A DNA stretch of 23,879 nt from Prorocentrum cordatum (Eukaryota > Sar > Dinophyceae > Prorocentrales > Prorocentraceae). The stretch covers positions 1 to 23,879 of the forward strand of contig CAUYUJ010011264.1 in the NCBI GenBank assembly GCA_963575745.1, read 5' to 3'. Below are positions 1 to 8,383 of the stretch, in pieces. Under the pieces are notes generated by a model that did no database searches, was not told where the DNA came from, and saw nothing but the letters and a program-made list of their open reading frames with translations. Position 1 is the stretch's first letter. Each line of letters starts with the position of its first letter. A program made the translations under genes and the position numbers.

Positions 1-165
1 AGGAGGAGGAGGAGAAGGAGGAGGAGGAGGAGCACGTGGTCATGGAGGGAGAGACGAGGGTCTCACCACTGTCTCGCGAAGGGCGGCGCTCCTTCGCGCA
101 GCAACGCGCAGGCGCGGGCCAGGTCGAGGAGGAGGAGGAGGAGGACAGGATTCCCTCCTCCTCGT
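1..165. repeat. AGG/GGA purine-rich microsatellite
   Basis: The first 33 bases are nearly pure (AGG)n and a second run of GGA units lies at about 126-145, with mixed sequence between. The purine strand is the plus strand. The window may begin inside a longer tract. Open frames across this stretch come from the absence of stop codons in GGA repeats and are not treated as genes. Confidence 0.9.
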
Positions 166-776
166 CCTCCTCCCTCCAGGAGGGGAACGAGCGCCCGCCC
201 GCCCGATGCACCGCACGACGCCGCCGCTCCTGCTCGCGCTCTTCGTCCTCGCGCTTGCGCTTCTGGTCTTGGCCGCCGCCCTGACGCGCCGCCCCCCTCC
301 CCTCGTTTTCCCTCGCCCTCCCCTCCCGCCCTCCCCTCCCCATCCCTCCCTCCTCCCCCCCATCCCTCCATCCTCCGTGCCTTCCCCGTCTCCCTTCCCG
401 CTCTCCCCAGCCATCCCCCCTCCTCCTCCTCCTCCCCCTCCTCTTCCTCCTCCTCCTCGAAAACCGGCAAGAGAATGCACCGGCCCCCGATCAAAAAGCT
501 CGTGGTGCGCGAGGCCTGCGCTCGCCGGAAAAGGAGCAGGAGGAAGAGAAGGACGGTACTCAATCAGCGACCTCGGCGACCTTGCGTGCGTCTGATCATC
601 CATGGGTCAGCCGACACACAACAAAACCAACTCCACCTCCGCCACATCCGCGTCCGACGCGGCTTTTCGGAACACGGCTCCCGCCTCTGCCTGCGCCCTC
701 CGCCCTCTGCTCGTCCCCTCCCGTCCTCTCACCATCCCAGCCCATGCTGCCCGTGTGGTGCCTCTCCTCATATCCT
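166..776. other. C-rich, pyrimidine-biased DNA; no supported gene
   Basis: The stretch is dominated by CCCTCC-type sequence, with a CCT microsatellite at about 418-459. An open frame at 206-595 (plus) begins with a leucine/alanine-rich hydrophobic run that looks like a signal peptide, followed by a proline-rich tail. Both are what CTC and CCT repeats encode automatically, and the opposite strand is also open. I see no domain, splice pattern or start context that supports a gene. Confidence 0.55.
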
Positions 777-1097
777 TCTCTCTCTTGCTCTCTCTCTCTC
801 TCTATTCTCTCTCTCTCTCTCTCTGTCGCTCTCTGTGCCTTCCGCGTGTCCGTTCCTTGTTTTGTTCTGTTGTTGTGTCGTCCTATCTCTCTGTCTGTAT
901 ATTTCTCTATTTCTCTTTTCTCTCTCTCTCTCTCTTTAGCTTATTATGTTCGATGTGTGTGTGTTCTCTCTCTCTCTCTATATATATATATAATATTGTC
1001 CTCCGTCTCTTTTCCTCTCACCCTCTGTCTCTCTCTCTCTCTCCCTCTCATTCCCCCTTTCTCTCTCACTCTCTCTCGTCATTTCTCTCTCTCTCTG
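777..1097. repeat. (CT)n dinucleotide tract with embedded (TA)n
   Basis: Long imperfect CT runs are interrupted by short T-rich or TGT-containing spacers. A pure TA run occupies about 979-993, directly after a CT run. The pyrimidine strand is plus. A (GA)n tract of similar length but opposite orientation lies at 6416-6540. Serine/leucine open frames here are repeat artefacts. Confidence 0.95.
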
Positions 1098-1429
1098 CGT
1101 ATCAGATCGATCAACCAGTCCATCATGATTCGTCAGACGCTGTCATCCGATCGAACAATGAGCAATGCAAGCGCGCGGCTGACCCCGGCGATGAAGGTCA
1201 TCCCCCCGGCGTGCACAGTGTGGCGCCCGCTGCTCTTGCAGTAGTCCTGACGCGAGGAGGGGCGGCCAAGGACGGTGGGCCAGGGGCCCGTTCCGAAAAG
1301 CTCGCGCTCCTGCGCGGCTGGTTGCTGCCGAAGGCAGTGCTTCTCTTGAGCACCGCCAGTGGAAAGTGCCATCGTGGTCATCATCGTCGTCCCTTGCCTC
1401 CTCCCGCTTCTCCATCCCGATCCGAAAAG
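1098..1429. other. Non-repetitive spacer, nothing recognised
   Basis: About 330 bases of ordinary complexity between the CT tract and a GGA tract. Short open frames exist on both strands but none shows a recognisable domain. No RNA gene or clear inverted repeat was seen. Confidence 0.5.
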
Positions 1430-1490
1430 GGGGAGGAGGAGGAGGAGGAGGAGGAGGAGAAGGAGGAGGAAGAGGAGGAAAAGGAGGAGG
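1430..1490. repeat. (GGA)n microsatellite
   Basis: Sixty bases of GGA units with a few AAG interruptions, purine strand plus. It lies about 140 bp beyond the 3' end of LINE fragment A. Confidence 0.95.
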
Positions 1491-1639
1491 ACCATCATAG
1501 GTTCTGGGGGGAACGCTAGGGTTAGTCGACCCGACCTAGCCGAAACCTTGGTTACGTCCTCTCTCCACTGACGCTCTCTTCGGCCTACCTCTCCACCCCT
1601 TCCTTGAGGAGCTGGGCAGCAGGGATGGGCTAGGAAAAA

Positions 1640-1847
1640 CGGGGGCGCGCCAATAACCTGCTCTTGGGGTGTCGACCGCCTGACAAAAAAGGAACCACGC
1701 ATTCTGGGGAAACCTGTTGTGGAAACTTCCCTTGCACTCACCTTTGAGACCCTTGAGGCTGCTCTCCGAGTAACGGCCGCACCGTTTGCAAACGACAAGG
1801 AGAGACTCGAAATCAAGGTAGTCATAAATCATGAGGCGGTGCTTCAT
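1640..1847 (-). pseudogene. LINE A C-terminal Cys motif and basic tail
   Basis: The peptide starts with MKHRLM and continues through a hydrophobic LLVV to CKRCGRYSESSLKGLKGEC, a C-X2-C...C arrangement with an upstream histidine. A frameshift then leads to a tail reading GGRHPKSRLLARP in another frame (about 1690-1635), followed by a stop. From memory, such a Cys-rich cap followed by a G-R-H-P basic tail ends many algal RNase H-bearing LINE polyproteins. It may bind nucleic acid, but its role is not established to my knowledge. Confidence 0.65.
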
Positions 1848-2279
1848 GAGGTCACGAATCGAATCCGAAAAGGGCAGCAGAATTGCCTGGGCATGCTTCT
1901 AGCATGCGGGCCTTGCGGGCACTGTCGGTTCTGGCGCGGGGGTGGCATGCTGGGCACAGCAAGCGATCGTTCAGCCGTGCTCACTGGTGGCGGTGACGTT
2001 TCGCCCCCTGCGGGTTACGGCACGCACGAGCACGCCGAAGAAGACTCGCAGGGGGCGGGGGGGCCGTCCAGGCCTTGACCGCACCAGCAGCACCGACAAG
2101 AGGATCGAGGCTCTTGGGGGGCTTCTCGAAGGTATTCTTGCCCGCCTTCGGGGCAATTGGAGACCAATGGGACAACGCTTCTGCTGCGTACTTCACTAAG
2201 CTCTGGACACGGCAGCGCTCTGACGTGTGAAACTCGAGCTCAAGCTGGGACGGGGTAGGGATATGGGAGGCTGCTTGCT

Positions 2280-2793
2280 TGGCAACTCTGTCCGCCCAAT
2301 CACTCCTTTTGGCAACGTGCCACTCCCTCGAGCCGACCTCCAGGGCGTCTAAGTCCCGGTGGACCTTTACTTTTTGGGTCTCGAGGGGGCGAACACTGCC
2401 CTGGGCCCTGGCTTAAACAGAAATGTCAGCAGACATGTCACACATCTTTCCCACTTACCTCTGGCTCAGAAGGAGCCGGGAGGGTGCTTTGAAGCCCGTC
2501 CACGCCGCGGCGACGCAGGGACAGGAGGCGGCAACTAGGAACCCCAAGTGCTCGGCAGCGGACGACGCGGGAGGCCAGCTGGCCCCTGCGGGGCCCGAGG
2601 CGCTGGCAACTGGGTCGCCAGTCTCGTCGTTTCTGACCGCCGGCCAAGCGGGGGCGTCGTAAACCGCGGGCCCAGGTGTTAAAACGCTGCCGTCGTGAAG
2701 AACTTCTCCTTGCATGGCAGCCTTCATAGGTTGGCCATCTCTCGGCCTATGCGATGCGCAATCTAGACCTTCACCTGGGGGGCCTCCGAGCAA
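2280..2793 (-). pseudogene. LINE A RNase H domain, frameshifted
   Basis: RNase H degrades RNA in RNA-DNA hybrids during retrotransposition. The first catalytic aspartate is in HDGSVLTPGP (Asp near 2694) and the glutamate in AAEHLGFLVAA (near 2553). A possible third acidic residue is in VDGLQ (near 2500) in another frame. The C-terminal part lies in a third frame, open from 2412 to 1981: KVKVH at 2373-2359, then SDWADRVAKQAA with the last catalytic aspartate near 2292. That frame continues into a hydrophilic extension ending near 1981. The first and last blocks are convincing; the middle is worn. At least two frame changes make the domain non-functional. Confidence 0.75.
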
Positions 2794-2968
2794 CGGGTTC
2801 GGGCAACCGTTGGAGCCCCAGGACTGACGGGAAACCTTTCCTCGGGTCCGTCAGCTCCCCCGCGTCTACTTCCTCCAACTTCTCCTGGCGCAGGTTCGGG
2901 GCACCTGGGCGCTCGGAGAGCCTGCGGGGAAGGAAGTCCACAGGGCATTGGCACAACTCGCAAGCCAT
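2771..2968 (-). pseudogene. LINE A Cys-containing segment (degraded zinc-binding region)
   Basis: The open stretch carries CELCQ followed by PVDFLPRRL and, further on, a charged stretch EKLEEVDAGEL. In related elements the equivalent position holds a C-X2-C...H...C cluster (zf-RVT type) just upstream of RNase H. Only the first Cys pair is visible here. The expected histidine position reads as arginine, so the site is probably broken. The position between linker and RNase H fits the usual order. Confidence 0.5.
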
Positions 2969-3006
2969 CTCAGTCTGTTAGCCTGCTGCGACCATCTTCT
3001 TTTCTG

Positions 3007-3324
3007 TTAGGGCAGCAACGTCTTTCGCGCGTGGCCTGGCAGCAAAGTGTCCTGCGTCGCGCGCTGCGTGACTGGCGGGTCAAACGGCTCGTCGGGCCCC
3101 ACCTTGCGGCTTGCCTGCAAATGGAGCTGCCGCTGCCGCCGGGTCTGAAACGGCTTCTTGATGAGGGCGGGGGAGGTCGCGATGAGAGGGAAGTCTTGGC
3201 CGCTGGCACCCTGGAATGCAAGCGAGTCGGGCGCGGCCGACCCCGGACAATTCAGACTGGGGAGCGCGGCCCCGAGAGGGCCTCGGACTTGGCGCCACTT
3301 CTGGGGGCACTGCTGGAGGGCCAA
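3007..3324 (-). pseudogene. LINE A post-reverse-transcriptase linker
   Basis: A 105-codon open stretch with the pattern W-R-Q-V-R-G-P-L-G near its start, then spaced residues PALIKK and R-R-Q-R-Q-L-H-L further on. From memory, this W..VRGP..A..L..lGW....sP..lk..l...R.qlw pattern is usual in the region between the RT thumb and the Cys/His cluster of algal, RNase H-bearing LINEs. There is no enzyme active site here. The frame then shifts into the Cys-containing segment at about 2968. The assignment rests on pattern and order, and a profile search would settle it. Confidence 0.6.
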
Positions 3325-3399
3325 TGGCTTGGGCTCTTAAGTCGGGGGTTGCTAATCATGGTAGCATGGTCATCACCACCAACACTGCGAGCTCCGACA

Positions 3400-3661
3400 T
3401 CAGAATCTCAACATGGGCATCGGAATCGTGATCGCCATCCTCCGTCTCCCCACATCATCATCACCATCATATCCTCATCATCCGTACAACATAAGGGCAT
3501 CACAATCGTGATCGTCGTCGTCCTCCAACTCCTCCTCCTCCTCCTCCTCGTCCTCTTTGTCGTCCTCCTCCTCCTCCTCCTCCTCCTCCTCCTCCTCCTC
3601 ATCATCATCATCATCATCATCATCACCATCGTCATTTCCATCTCATCCTCTTCCTCATCCC

Positions 3662-3708
<47 letters not shown>

Positions 3709-4000
3709 CCATCGCATAAGCACAAGGGCATCACAATCGTGATCGTCGTCCTCCTCCTCCTCCAACTCCTTCTCCTCCTCCTCCTCCTCGTCCTCCTCCT
3801 CCTCCTTATCATCACCATCGTCATTTCCACATCATCCTCCTCCTCCACCTCATCATCATCATCAGCATCATCATCAGCACCATCATCATCGTCATCACCA
3901 TCGCCATTTCCATCATCACCACCATCAGCATCATCATCATCACCATCATCATCACAATGAGCATCAGCGTCATCATCATCATCACCATCATCAGCATCAG

Positions 4001-4050
<50 letters not shown>

Positions 4051-4126
4051 GCATCATCATAATTATTATCATCATCATCGACATCATCGTCGTCGTCGTG
4101 GTCGGCATCAGCATCATCAACATCAA
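3400..4126. repeat. Compound CTC/ATC microsatellite with internal segmental repeats
   Basis: Blocks of (CTC)n and (ATC)n alternate across 0.7 kb. A non-repeat seed beginning AAGGGCATCACAATCGTGAT occurs at 3493 and again at 3724, and ATCACCATCGTCATTTCCA occurs at 3622 and 3811, with a variant near 3894. The tract has thus also been duplicated as larger blocks of about 190-230 bp. The long serine, leucine, isoleucine or methionine open frames on both strands are artefacts of the repeats. Confidence 0.95.
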
Positions 4127-4617
4127 CATTAAATATACGCTCACCGCATATATGTTTAAGATAACGCAGATTACGTGAAGTACCACAAGTTTCTCATAGT
4201 ACGGAGACATGCAAAGGCACCGACAAAAATTCGACGACATCCGAAAACACAGTCAAAACCCTAGCACCTTCCGCACCTTCCACACCTTCCAGAAGGTGCG
4301 ATAGAAGCAGGGCCAAGGATGGCGATGCTTCTTCTTCGGACCTTCCGTCCTGATTTTTGTTACGACGCGACCATGCCTGAGGATCAGCCTCTCGCCCAGG
4401 AACGAGGCCACGACGGGGAGACGCGCGACACCGCCTGGCGGCCGCGGGCGCGCCCGCGGTCCTTGCCGCTGGCGACGGCGGACTCCCGTTCGCGCTCCCT
4501 GTACTTCTCCAGCAGCTCCTGGCGGCCGAGCTCCGGCTGGGCCCGGCCTCTCCTCGCTCCTGCCTGCCCCTCCTGCTGGATTTTGGTATTTCTGCTGGGC
4601 AAGCTTAAGCGTTGATC
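4127..4617. other. Low-repeat spacer with one small hairpin
   Basis: An AT-richer start (4127-4260) grades into GC-rich DNA. At 4264-4299 the unit GCACCTTCC is repeated (64-72 and 73-81, with a variant at 82-90) and followed by its complement GAAGGTGC (4292-4299), giving a possible 8-bp stem. A minus-strand open frame at 4384-4602 is listed separately. Confidence 0.5.
4384..4602 (-). CDS. Unrecognised short ORF, charged, possible exon or relic
   Basis: A 72-codon GC-rich frame encodes a hydrophilic, Arg/Glu-rich peptide whose middle (GRQELLEKYRERERES) would favour a helix. The opposite strand is open over much of the same interval, so openness proves little. I cannot name a family, and no splice sites stand out. 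It lies between a hairpin and a CTC tract and may be chance. Confidence 0.15.
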   Translation of the reverse strand: MPSRNTKIQQEGQAGARRGRAQPELGRQELLEKYRERERESAVASGKDRGRARGRQAVSRVSPSWPRSWARG

Positions 4618-4806
4618 CTCCTCTTCCTCCTCCTTTTCCTCCTCCTTTTCCTTTTCCTCCTCCTCCTCCTCCTCCTCCTCCTCCTCCTCCTCATTGTCAT
4701 CATCGTCCTCCCTTCCTCCCTCCCTCCTTTCTCATCTCCCTCCTCCTGCTCCTCCTGCTCCTGCTCCTCCTGCTCCTCCTCCTCCTCCTCCTCCTCCTCC
4801 TCCTCC
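4618..4806. repeat. (CTC)n microsatellite
   Basis: Nearly continuous CTC units, with TTTTCCTC interruptions at the start, an ATTGTCATCATCG spacer near 4693-4705 and a CTG-variant block near 4745-4770. The pyrimidine strand is plus. Confidence 0.95.
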
Positions 4807-5048
4807 AACTCCCTTCCTGCTTCCCCCTCATCCCTCCCTCCCTCCCTCCGTAGCCCTTCTGGTTCAAGCACACGCGGCCCATAGGCTCCTTACACGTTTG
4901 AGCTCGAGTGGGTGATGGAACGCGCCCTGCACCTGCACGCCGGCGCTTGAGAGGTGCCTCGGAGCGGCCGCGACGCGAGCTGGTGATCCCGGCGGCGAGG
5001 GCAGGGCAAAATACACCAGCACTCTCCGACAACGCTTGGGAGAGGCTG

Positions 5049-5056
5049 GGCCTTGT
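5049..5056. repeat. Target-site duplication, left, MITE copy 1
   Basis: GGCCTTGT, adjacent to the element start at 5057. It pairs with GGCCTTGC at 5172-5179 (7 of 8 identical). Confidence 0.75.
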
Positions 5057-5171
5057 CAGTGCTTGATCCAAACAATGTTTTTCGTTTTCGTTTTGTCTTC
5101 GGTTTCTCTCGTTTTATCAACATTCCGCATTCGCTGCAAACTTGCCAAAACACTGTTTAGGTCGAGCCCTG
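5057..5171. mobile_element. hAT-type MITE, copy 1 (115 bp)
   Basis: The element begins CAGTGCTTGATCC and ends CGAGCCCTG. The terminal inverted repeats match at 19 of 23 positions. The 8 bases before it (5049-5056, GGCCTTGT) and after it (5172-5179, GGCCTTGC) match at 7 of 8. An 8-bp target duplication with CAGNG...CCCTG ends is the hallmark of the hAT superfamily. The interior carries TTCGTTTTCGTTTTGT and TTCGCTGCAAA, shared with copy 2 at 16972-17115. It has no coding capacity and would need a transposase from elsewhere. Confidence 0.8.
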
Positions 5172-5179
5172 GGCCTTGC
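5172..5179. repeat. Target-site duplication, right, MITE copy 1
   Basis: GGCCTTGC, adjacent to the element end at 5171. It differs from the left copy only at the last base. Confidence 0.75.
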
Positions 5180-5514
5180 TTTGCGGATGTGGGAGGAGAG
5201 AGCCTTTTGGGCCAGGCGCGCCCAACAGAGCACGGCACTGGATTGGAGGAGCATGTTCTTTTCATGTTCAAATGCCCCTGCTGCGATGGTAGGAATATGT
5301 ATCGCACGTGTTGTGGCATCGTGTACGTGCGAGCAAATGGTTCAACCACTTCTGGCATTTCGCAGAAGACACATTCTTCTCGTCCGACATCTTCTTCAAC
5401 CGTTTCCTTCATATCAAGGGGTACGTCAAGGCCATTGAATGGTTTGCGAAAAGGCCGGGCCGTGTCGACGGGTTCTGGTGTTTCTTAAGGTGCTTGCTCA
5501 AAATGGTTACTTGA
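5180..5514 (+). CDS. Unrecognised coding-like fragment in two plus frames
   Basis: One plus frame through about 5250-5340 reads EHVLFMFKCPCCDGRNMYRT followed by two more cysteines, giving a CPCC...CC cluster. An overlapping frame (5308-5514) then reads KWFNHFWHFAEDTFFSSDIF and FLHIKGYVKAIEWF, ending at a stop at 5512. The second peptide is rich in Phe and Trp and has balanced composition, unlike the repeat-derived frames around it. A frameshift or intron between the two would be needed to join them. I do not recognise the family; a relic of a gene or mobile element is possible. It lies just downstream of the MITE. Confidence 0.25.
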
Positions 5515-5886
5515 TCTATTTGTCCCGCATGCTGTTTGGGCCCCAATTTTCACCATGCTCGGTCAGGACAATACGCTCTAGATCCATAGTTTGGTTCCCA
5601 GCGTAGCACCATCCTTTGTCTCAGAGTGCTGGCGCCAGGTTGGACCAGTCAGGTTATCTTCTGGGCGCGTTGGGGAAGGAACTGAAATAAGGTGGAGGTG
5701 TGGGCGTGGAGTGGTGTTCCTTCTTCTACTTATTATTATTATGATTACTATTATTCTTATTATTATTCGTGTTTGAATTCGTAGTAATTCTCGTCGCGGA
5801 GTTCGTGGTGATCTGTGGAGGGAGTGGCAGAGTGCATATGGTATATCAGCGACTTTGCCCGATAGCCCGATACTCGAAAAAATGTC
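5515..5886. other. Spacer with small TAT/TTA-rich patch; nothing recognised
   Basis: Ordinary-complexity DNA with an AT-rich patch of TATTATTATTATGATTACTA type at about 5728-5770. Minus-strand open frames run through from the CCCT region but show no domain. Confidence 0.5.
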
Positions 5887-5968
5887 TTCCTCCTTCCCCC
5901 CCTCCCTCCCTCCCTCCCTCCCTCCCTCCCTCTCCAGGGAGGAGTGGGACAAGGGAGGGAGGGAGGAA
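5887..5968. repeat. CCCT/AGGG foldback
   Basis: About 45 bases of (CCCT)n are followed, after a short GAGTGGGACA-containing spacer, by AAGGGAGGGAGGGAGG. The two blocks are complementary and could form a stem. Confidence 0.85.
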
Positions 5969-6415
5969 TGAGGAGGCTGGAGGGACTGCTTGGGCTGTTG
6001 GGCTGCGGACCCCCCGTCCTGCCTTCTCCTCGGCGACCTCGCTGGTGCCCACAGCTGGGGAGGACTGGAGCAACAAGGGGAGAGGGGACGCGAGGGAGGG
6101 CGGGTAAAGGGAGTCCAGCGGCTACCAGCTCCCGCGCCATCCCCAGCCCAACCCTTCGCCCATACTTGCTGTCCGCCCCTCCCGTTTGCCCGTCTCCCCG
6201 CCCATAGTCGGCAGCCCCTGTGCCCAGGACAGGGAGACGTCGATGCAAGGCTGGACCCGTCGATTATGATCCATTGCCATTCGTCCCGGCCGGGTTCTGT
6301 GTTATTGCCCCGAGTTTTTCGGTGCAGTTCCGTGGAGAAGGGAAACAGGGCGGAGCAGGGAAGGAGGGAGGGGAGTATAAAGGGAGGGAAGGAGAGCACA
6401 TGGAGAAATGAGAGT
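5969..6415. other. GC-rich spacer; no supported gene
   Basis: Several frames on both strands are open because the DNA is GC- and G/C-run-rich. No motif, RNA gene or repeat of note was seen apart from scattered GGGAGG units near 6355-6395. Confidence 0.5.
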
Positions 6416-6540
6416 AGAGACAGGGAGAGAGAGAGAGAGAGGGAGACATAAACAGAAATGATGACATGGATCATGAAAGAGAGAGAGAGAGAGACGCAAG
6501 AGAGAAAGAGAGAGAGAGAGACAGAAAGATAGAGCGCGAG
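6416..6540. repeat. (GA)n dinucleotide tract
   Basis: Runs of GA with short AAAG and CATAAACAG interruptions; purine strand plus. It is opposite in orientation to the CT tract at 777-1097. Confidence 0.9.
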
Positions 6541-6999
6541 ACGAAGAACATTAGAGGGGATGATACGAAGGAGAAAAAGATAATGGAGCTCGGTCTTCGC
6601 ATCCACATTCCCCTCCCCCTCACCCCCTCCTCCATGGGTCCCCCATCCCCTATGATCCCCCGTTGCCTCCAGCTATAGGTTCTGCTCCTCCTGCTGCCGC
6701 TGCGCGGCCTCCTCCTGTGCCCAGGCACAGGTGGCCAACGTGTAGAGACACGGCGGACAACACGCACTGCTGCCTGGACCGCCACAGATGCTAAGATCTT
6801 ACATCCAACTCCTCCTCCGCATCTTCCTCCTCCACCTCCCTGAACCTTGTCCTGCTCCCGCTTCTCCTCCTCCTCCTCCTCCTCTTCCTCCATGTTGCCA
6901 TGTTGCCGGCATGCGAAGGAAACTCCACGCGCGCCGAGGGCCCTGCCTGGCAACTACCTCCATATCCTCTTGTGGGAGACCCCGACAGCTCTGGCGCAC
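6541..6999. other. Spacer with short CTC run
   Basis: Mixed-complexity DNA with C-runs (6605-6660) and a pure CTC microsatellite at about 6862-6891. No gene was recognised. The 3' end of LINE B (minus strand) fades out somewhere near 7000-7040. Confidence 0.5.
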
Positions 7000-7019
7000 T
7001 CCTCTTGTGAGAGAGCGCC

Positions 7020-7310
7020 GAGGGAGGAGGGCCAACGCAAAACACCCTGGGGGAGTTGCCCTTTTCAGCCATCTTTCCTTAGCGCGTCGGCCCGTGCTGA
7101 TGGGAGCCTCGCGCTGTGATCGCAGCTTCACTGCCTTAGTCTTGCCTATGCCACTACACCTCCCGCAAAATGCGATACCAGGAAAGACGTGCAAGTGGGG
7201 GAGGTGGGGGGTGTGGTAGCCCTGCGCATTATTCGGCGTGAATGACTGCTTCGTCCACGGGGCCTGGGTGCCCGTGGGAGAGTACCGAAAACAAATATGA
7301 CACCGAAGCC
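7020..7310 (-). pseudogene. LINE B C-terminal Cys-rich tail
   Basis: The minus frame carries LRCHICFRY (first Cys pair near 7302-7291). About 40 codons later it carries GIAFCGRCSGIGKTKAVKLR (second Cys pair near 7167-7156), followed by GRRAKERWLKRATPPG. A C-X2-C pair followed by Lys/Leu spacing and a G-R...L-K-R...P-G tail parallels the end of LINE A, but the sequences differ. The role is presumably nucleic-acid binding, which is inference. Confidence 0.55.
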
Positions 7311-7431
7311 CCTGGGCAGTCGTTTCAAAAAACATGTTGCGCATGACCCCTCCTTGGGGGTCTAGGCTGGGCGACTTTCTTGGGGGGAGGAGGCGGCTTA
7401 ACATCCCCCAGAAGTCTGACTGTATAGTGGC

Positions 7432-7674
7432 TTAACGAGCGGAGATGAGTCTCATCTCTTCATCCTCGGCATCTATCTGCTCGAGGACGTGGTCAGGCAG
7501 CTGGCAATTATTCGTGGTTTCTTCGGCCACGCGATCAGTACATTGATTGACCAGAAAAGCCCAGGGCTGGATATCCCGGTCGTCATAGGACGGGTGCGAT
7601 TTTGCTTTGTGACACTCAATGGGCCCGTCGTGGGCCAAACAGGTACTCCAATTACTCCGACGGAAGGACCCCAC
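7432..7674 (-). pseudogene. LINE B RNase H domain, C-terminal piece
   Basis: The frame reads HKAKSHPSYDD and then WAFLVNQCTDRVAEETTNN. In the RNase H fold, the K-x-K-x-H block carries the flexible catalytic histidine (here near 7596), and the N-x-x-x-D-x-x-A block carries the fourth catalytic aspartate (here near 7536). No first, second or third acidic residue is present in this piece. Upstream the frame runs into a stop near 7687 and then CTC-repeat DNA. The peptide beyond the aspartate is hydrophilic and ends at a stop at 7434-7432. Confidence 0.75.
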
Positions 7675-7734
7675 ATGATAATCTCTTTAGCTTGCATGGG
7701 GGTATCCTCCTGCCCCTTCCCTTCTCCCACCTAC

Positions 7735-8275
7735 TCTTGCCTCCTCGTTCTCCTCCTGTCTGCTCCTCCTCCTGCCTCAACCCCTCTTCTTGCCTCCTCC
7801 ACCTCCTCCCCCTCCCCCTCGTTATGCTTCCTCCCCCCCATTCCCCCTGCCCCTCCTGCCTCCTGCCTCCTCCTGCTCTCCCTCTCCCTTCTCCTCCTCC
7901 TCCTCCTCCTCCTCCTCCTCCTCATCCCCTGTCCTCCTCCTCCTCCTCTCACTCTCCCTCATCCGCTTCCTCCTCCTCCTCCTCCTCGTTTCCATATTCC
8001 TCCCCCCTCCTCCCCCCCCTCCTCCTCCTCCTCCTCCTCCTCCTCCTCCTGCCTCCTCCTTAGGCCTCCTGCCCCCTCCTGGGGCCTCCTGGGGCCTCTT
8101 GGGGCCTCCTGGAGCCTTCTGGGCCTTCCGGGACCTACTGGGGCCTCCTCGGGCATTCCTCCTCCTCCTTTTCCTCCTCGTCCTTCCTCCCCTCAGCCTC
8201 TTCCTCTTCCTGCTTTCCTGTCTCGTCCTGCATCATCCCTCCTCCTTTTCCTGGCAATCCTCCTCCTCCTCGTCC
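7735..8275. repeat. CTC-dominated pyrimidine tract
   Basis: CTC/CCT microsatellite with C-run interruptions, densest at about 7890-7925 and 8025-8057. It restarts at about 8156-8275 after a different minisatellite. The pyrimidine strand is plus. It forms one edge of the sequence separating the two halves of LINE B. Confidence 0.9.
8058..8155 (-). repeat. GGGGCCTCCT degenerate minisatellite, small block
   Basis: Units such as GGGGCCTCCT, GGGGCCTCTT and GGAGCCTTCT follow one another at 10-11 bp spacing. On the minus strand they read AGGAGGCCCC, resembling the CCCCAAGAGG units at 17360-18035 and 19250-19900. Confidence 0.75.
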
Positions 8276-8276
8276 T

Positions 8277-8383
8277 CGTGCGGAACACGACCCAGAGGAA
8301 GCGCACGACGTGCGTCCCAGCCGATACGCGCCGGAGGACGACCCAGAGGAAGCGCGCGCCGGAGGATGACCCGGAGGAACCAC
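8277..8383. repeat. Short direct repeat leading into the satellite
   Basis: The block GACCCAGAGGAAGCGC occurs twice (near 8288 and 8340) with a variant GACCCGGAGGAACCAC near 8369. The last variant grades into the first, divergent satellite unit. Confidence 0.7.

Larger units (their letters stand above)
1630..3330 (-). mobile_element. LINE fragment A (non-LTR retrotransposon, post-RT part), decayed
   Basis: Read on the minus strand, this 1.7-kb segment holds, in the right order, four pieces of the C-terminal half of a non-LTR retrotransposon polyprotein. They are a post-RT linker (3324-3007), a Cys-containing segment (about 2968-2771), an RNase H domain (about 2793-2280) and a terminal Cys motif with a basic tail (1847-1640). 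The pieces sit in different frames with stops between them, so the element is dead. The reverse transcriptase and endonuclease are absent. On that 5' side the element stops near 3330-3390, where a CTC/ATC microsatellite begins. The RNase H and tail sequences differ from those of LINE B, so A and B are different families. I see no target-site duplication or poly(A) tail. Confidence 0.75.
7000..7690 (-). mobile_element. LINE fragment B, C-terminal part (split element)
   Basis: On the minus strand this holds the C-terminal end of an RNase H domain (7674-7432) followed, in a different frame, by a Cys-rich tail (about 7302-7020). At its upstream side the element stops near 7690, where a CTC tract begins. 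The complementary N-terminal part of an RNase H lies on the same strand at 10674-10407. I infer one element, later separated by about 2.7 kb of repeats. Two unrelated fragments remain possible. Confidence 0.75.

Noticed and set aside
206-595. Open frame with a signal-peptide-like hydrophobic start and proline-rich body
   Set aside because: CTC/GCG-rich DNA encodes Leu/Ala and CCT encodes Pro automatically. The opposite strand is open too, and no domain is visible.
1514-1530. CTAGGGTTAG as telomere-like sequence
   Set aside because: A single occurrence, not tandemly repeated.
3031-3960. 309-codon plus-strand open frame
   Set aside because: Its first part overlaps LINE A on the opposite strand, and the rest is homopolymeric Leu/Ile/Ser from CTC and ATC repeats.
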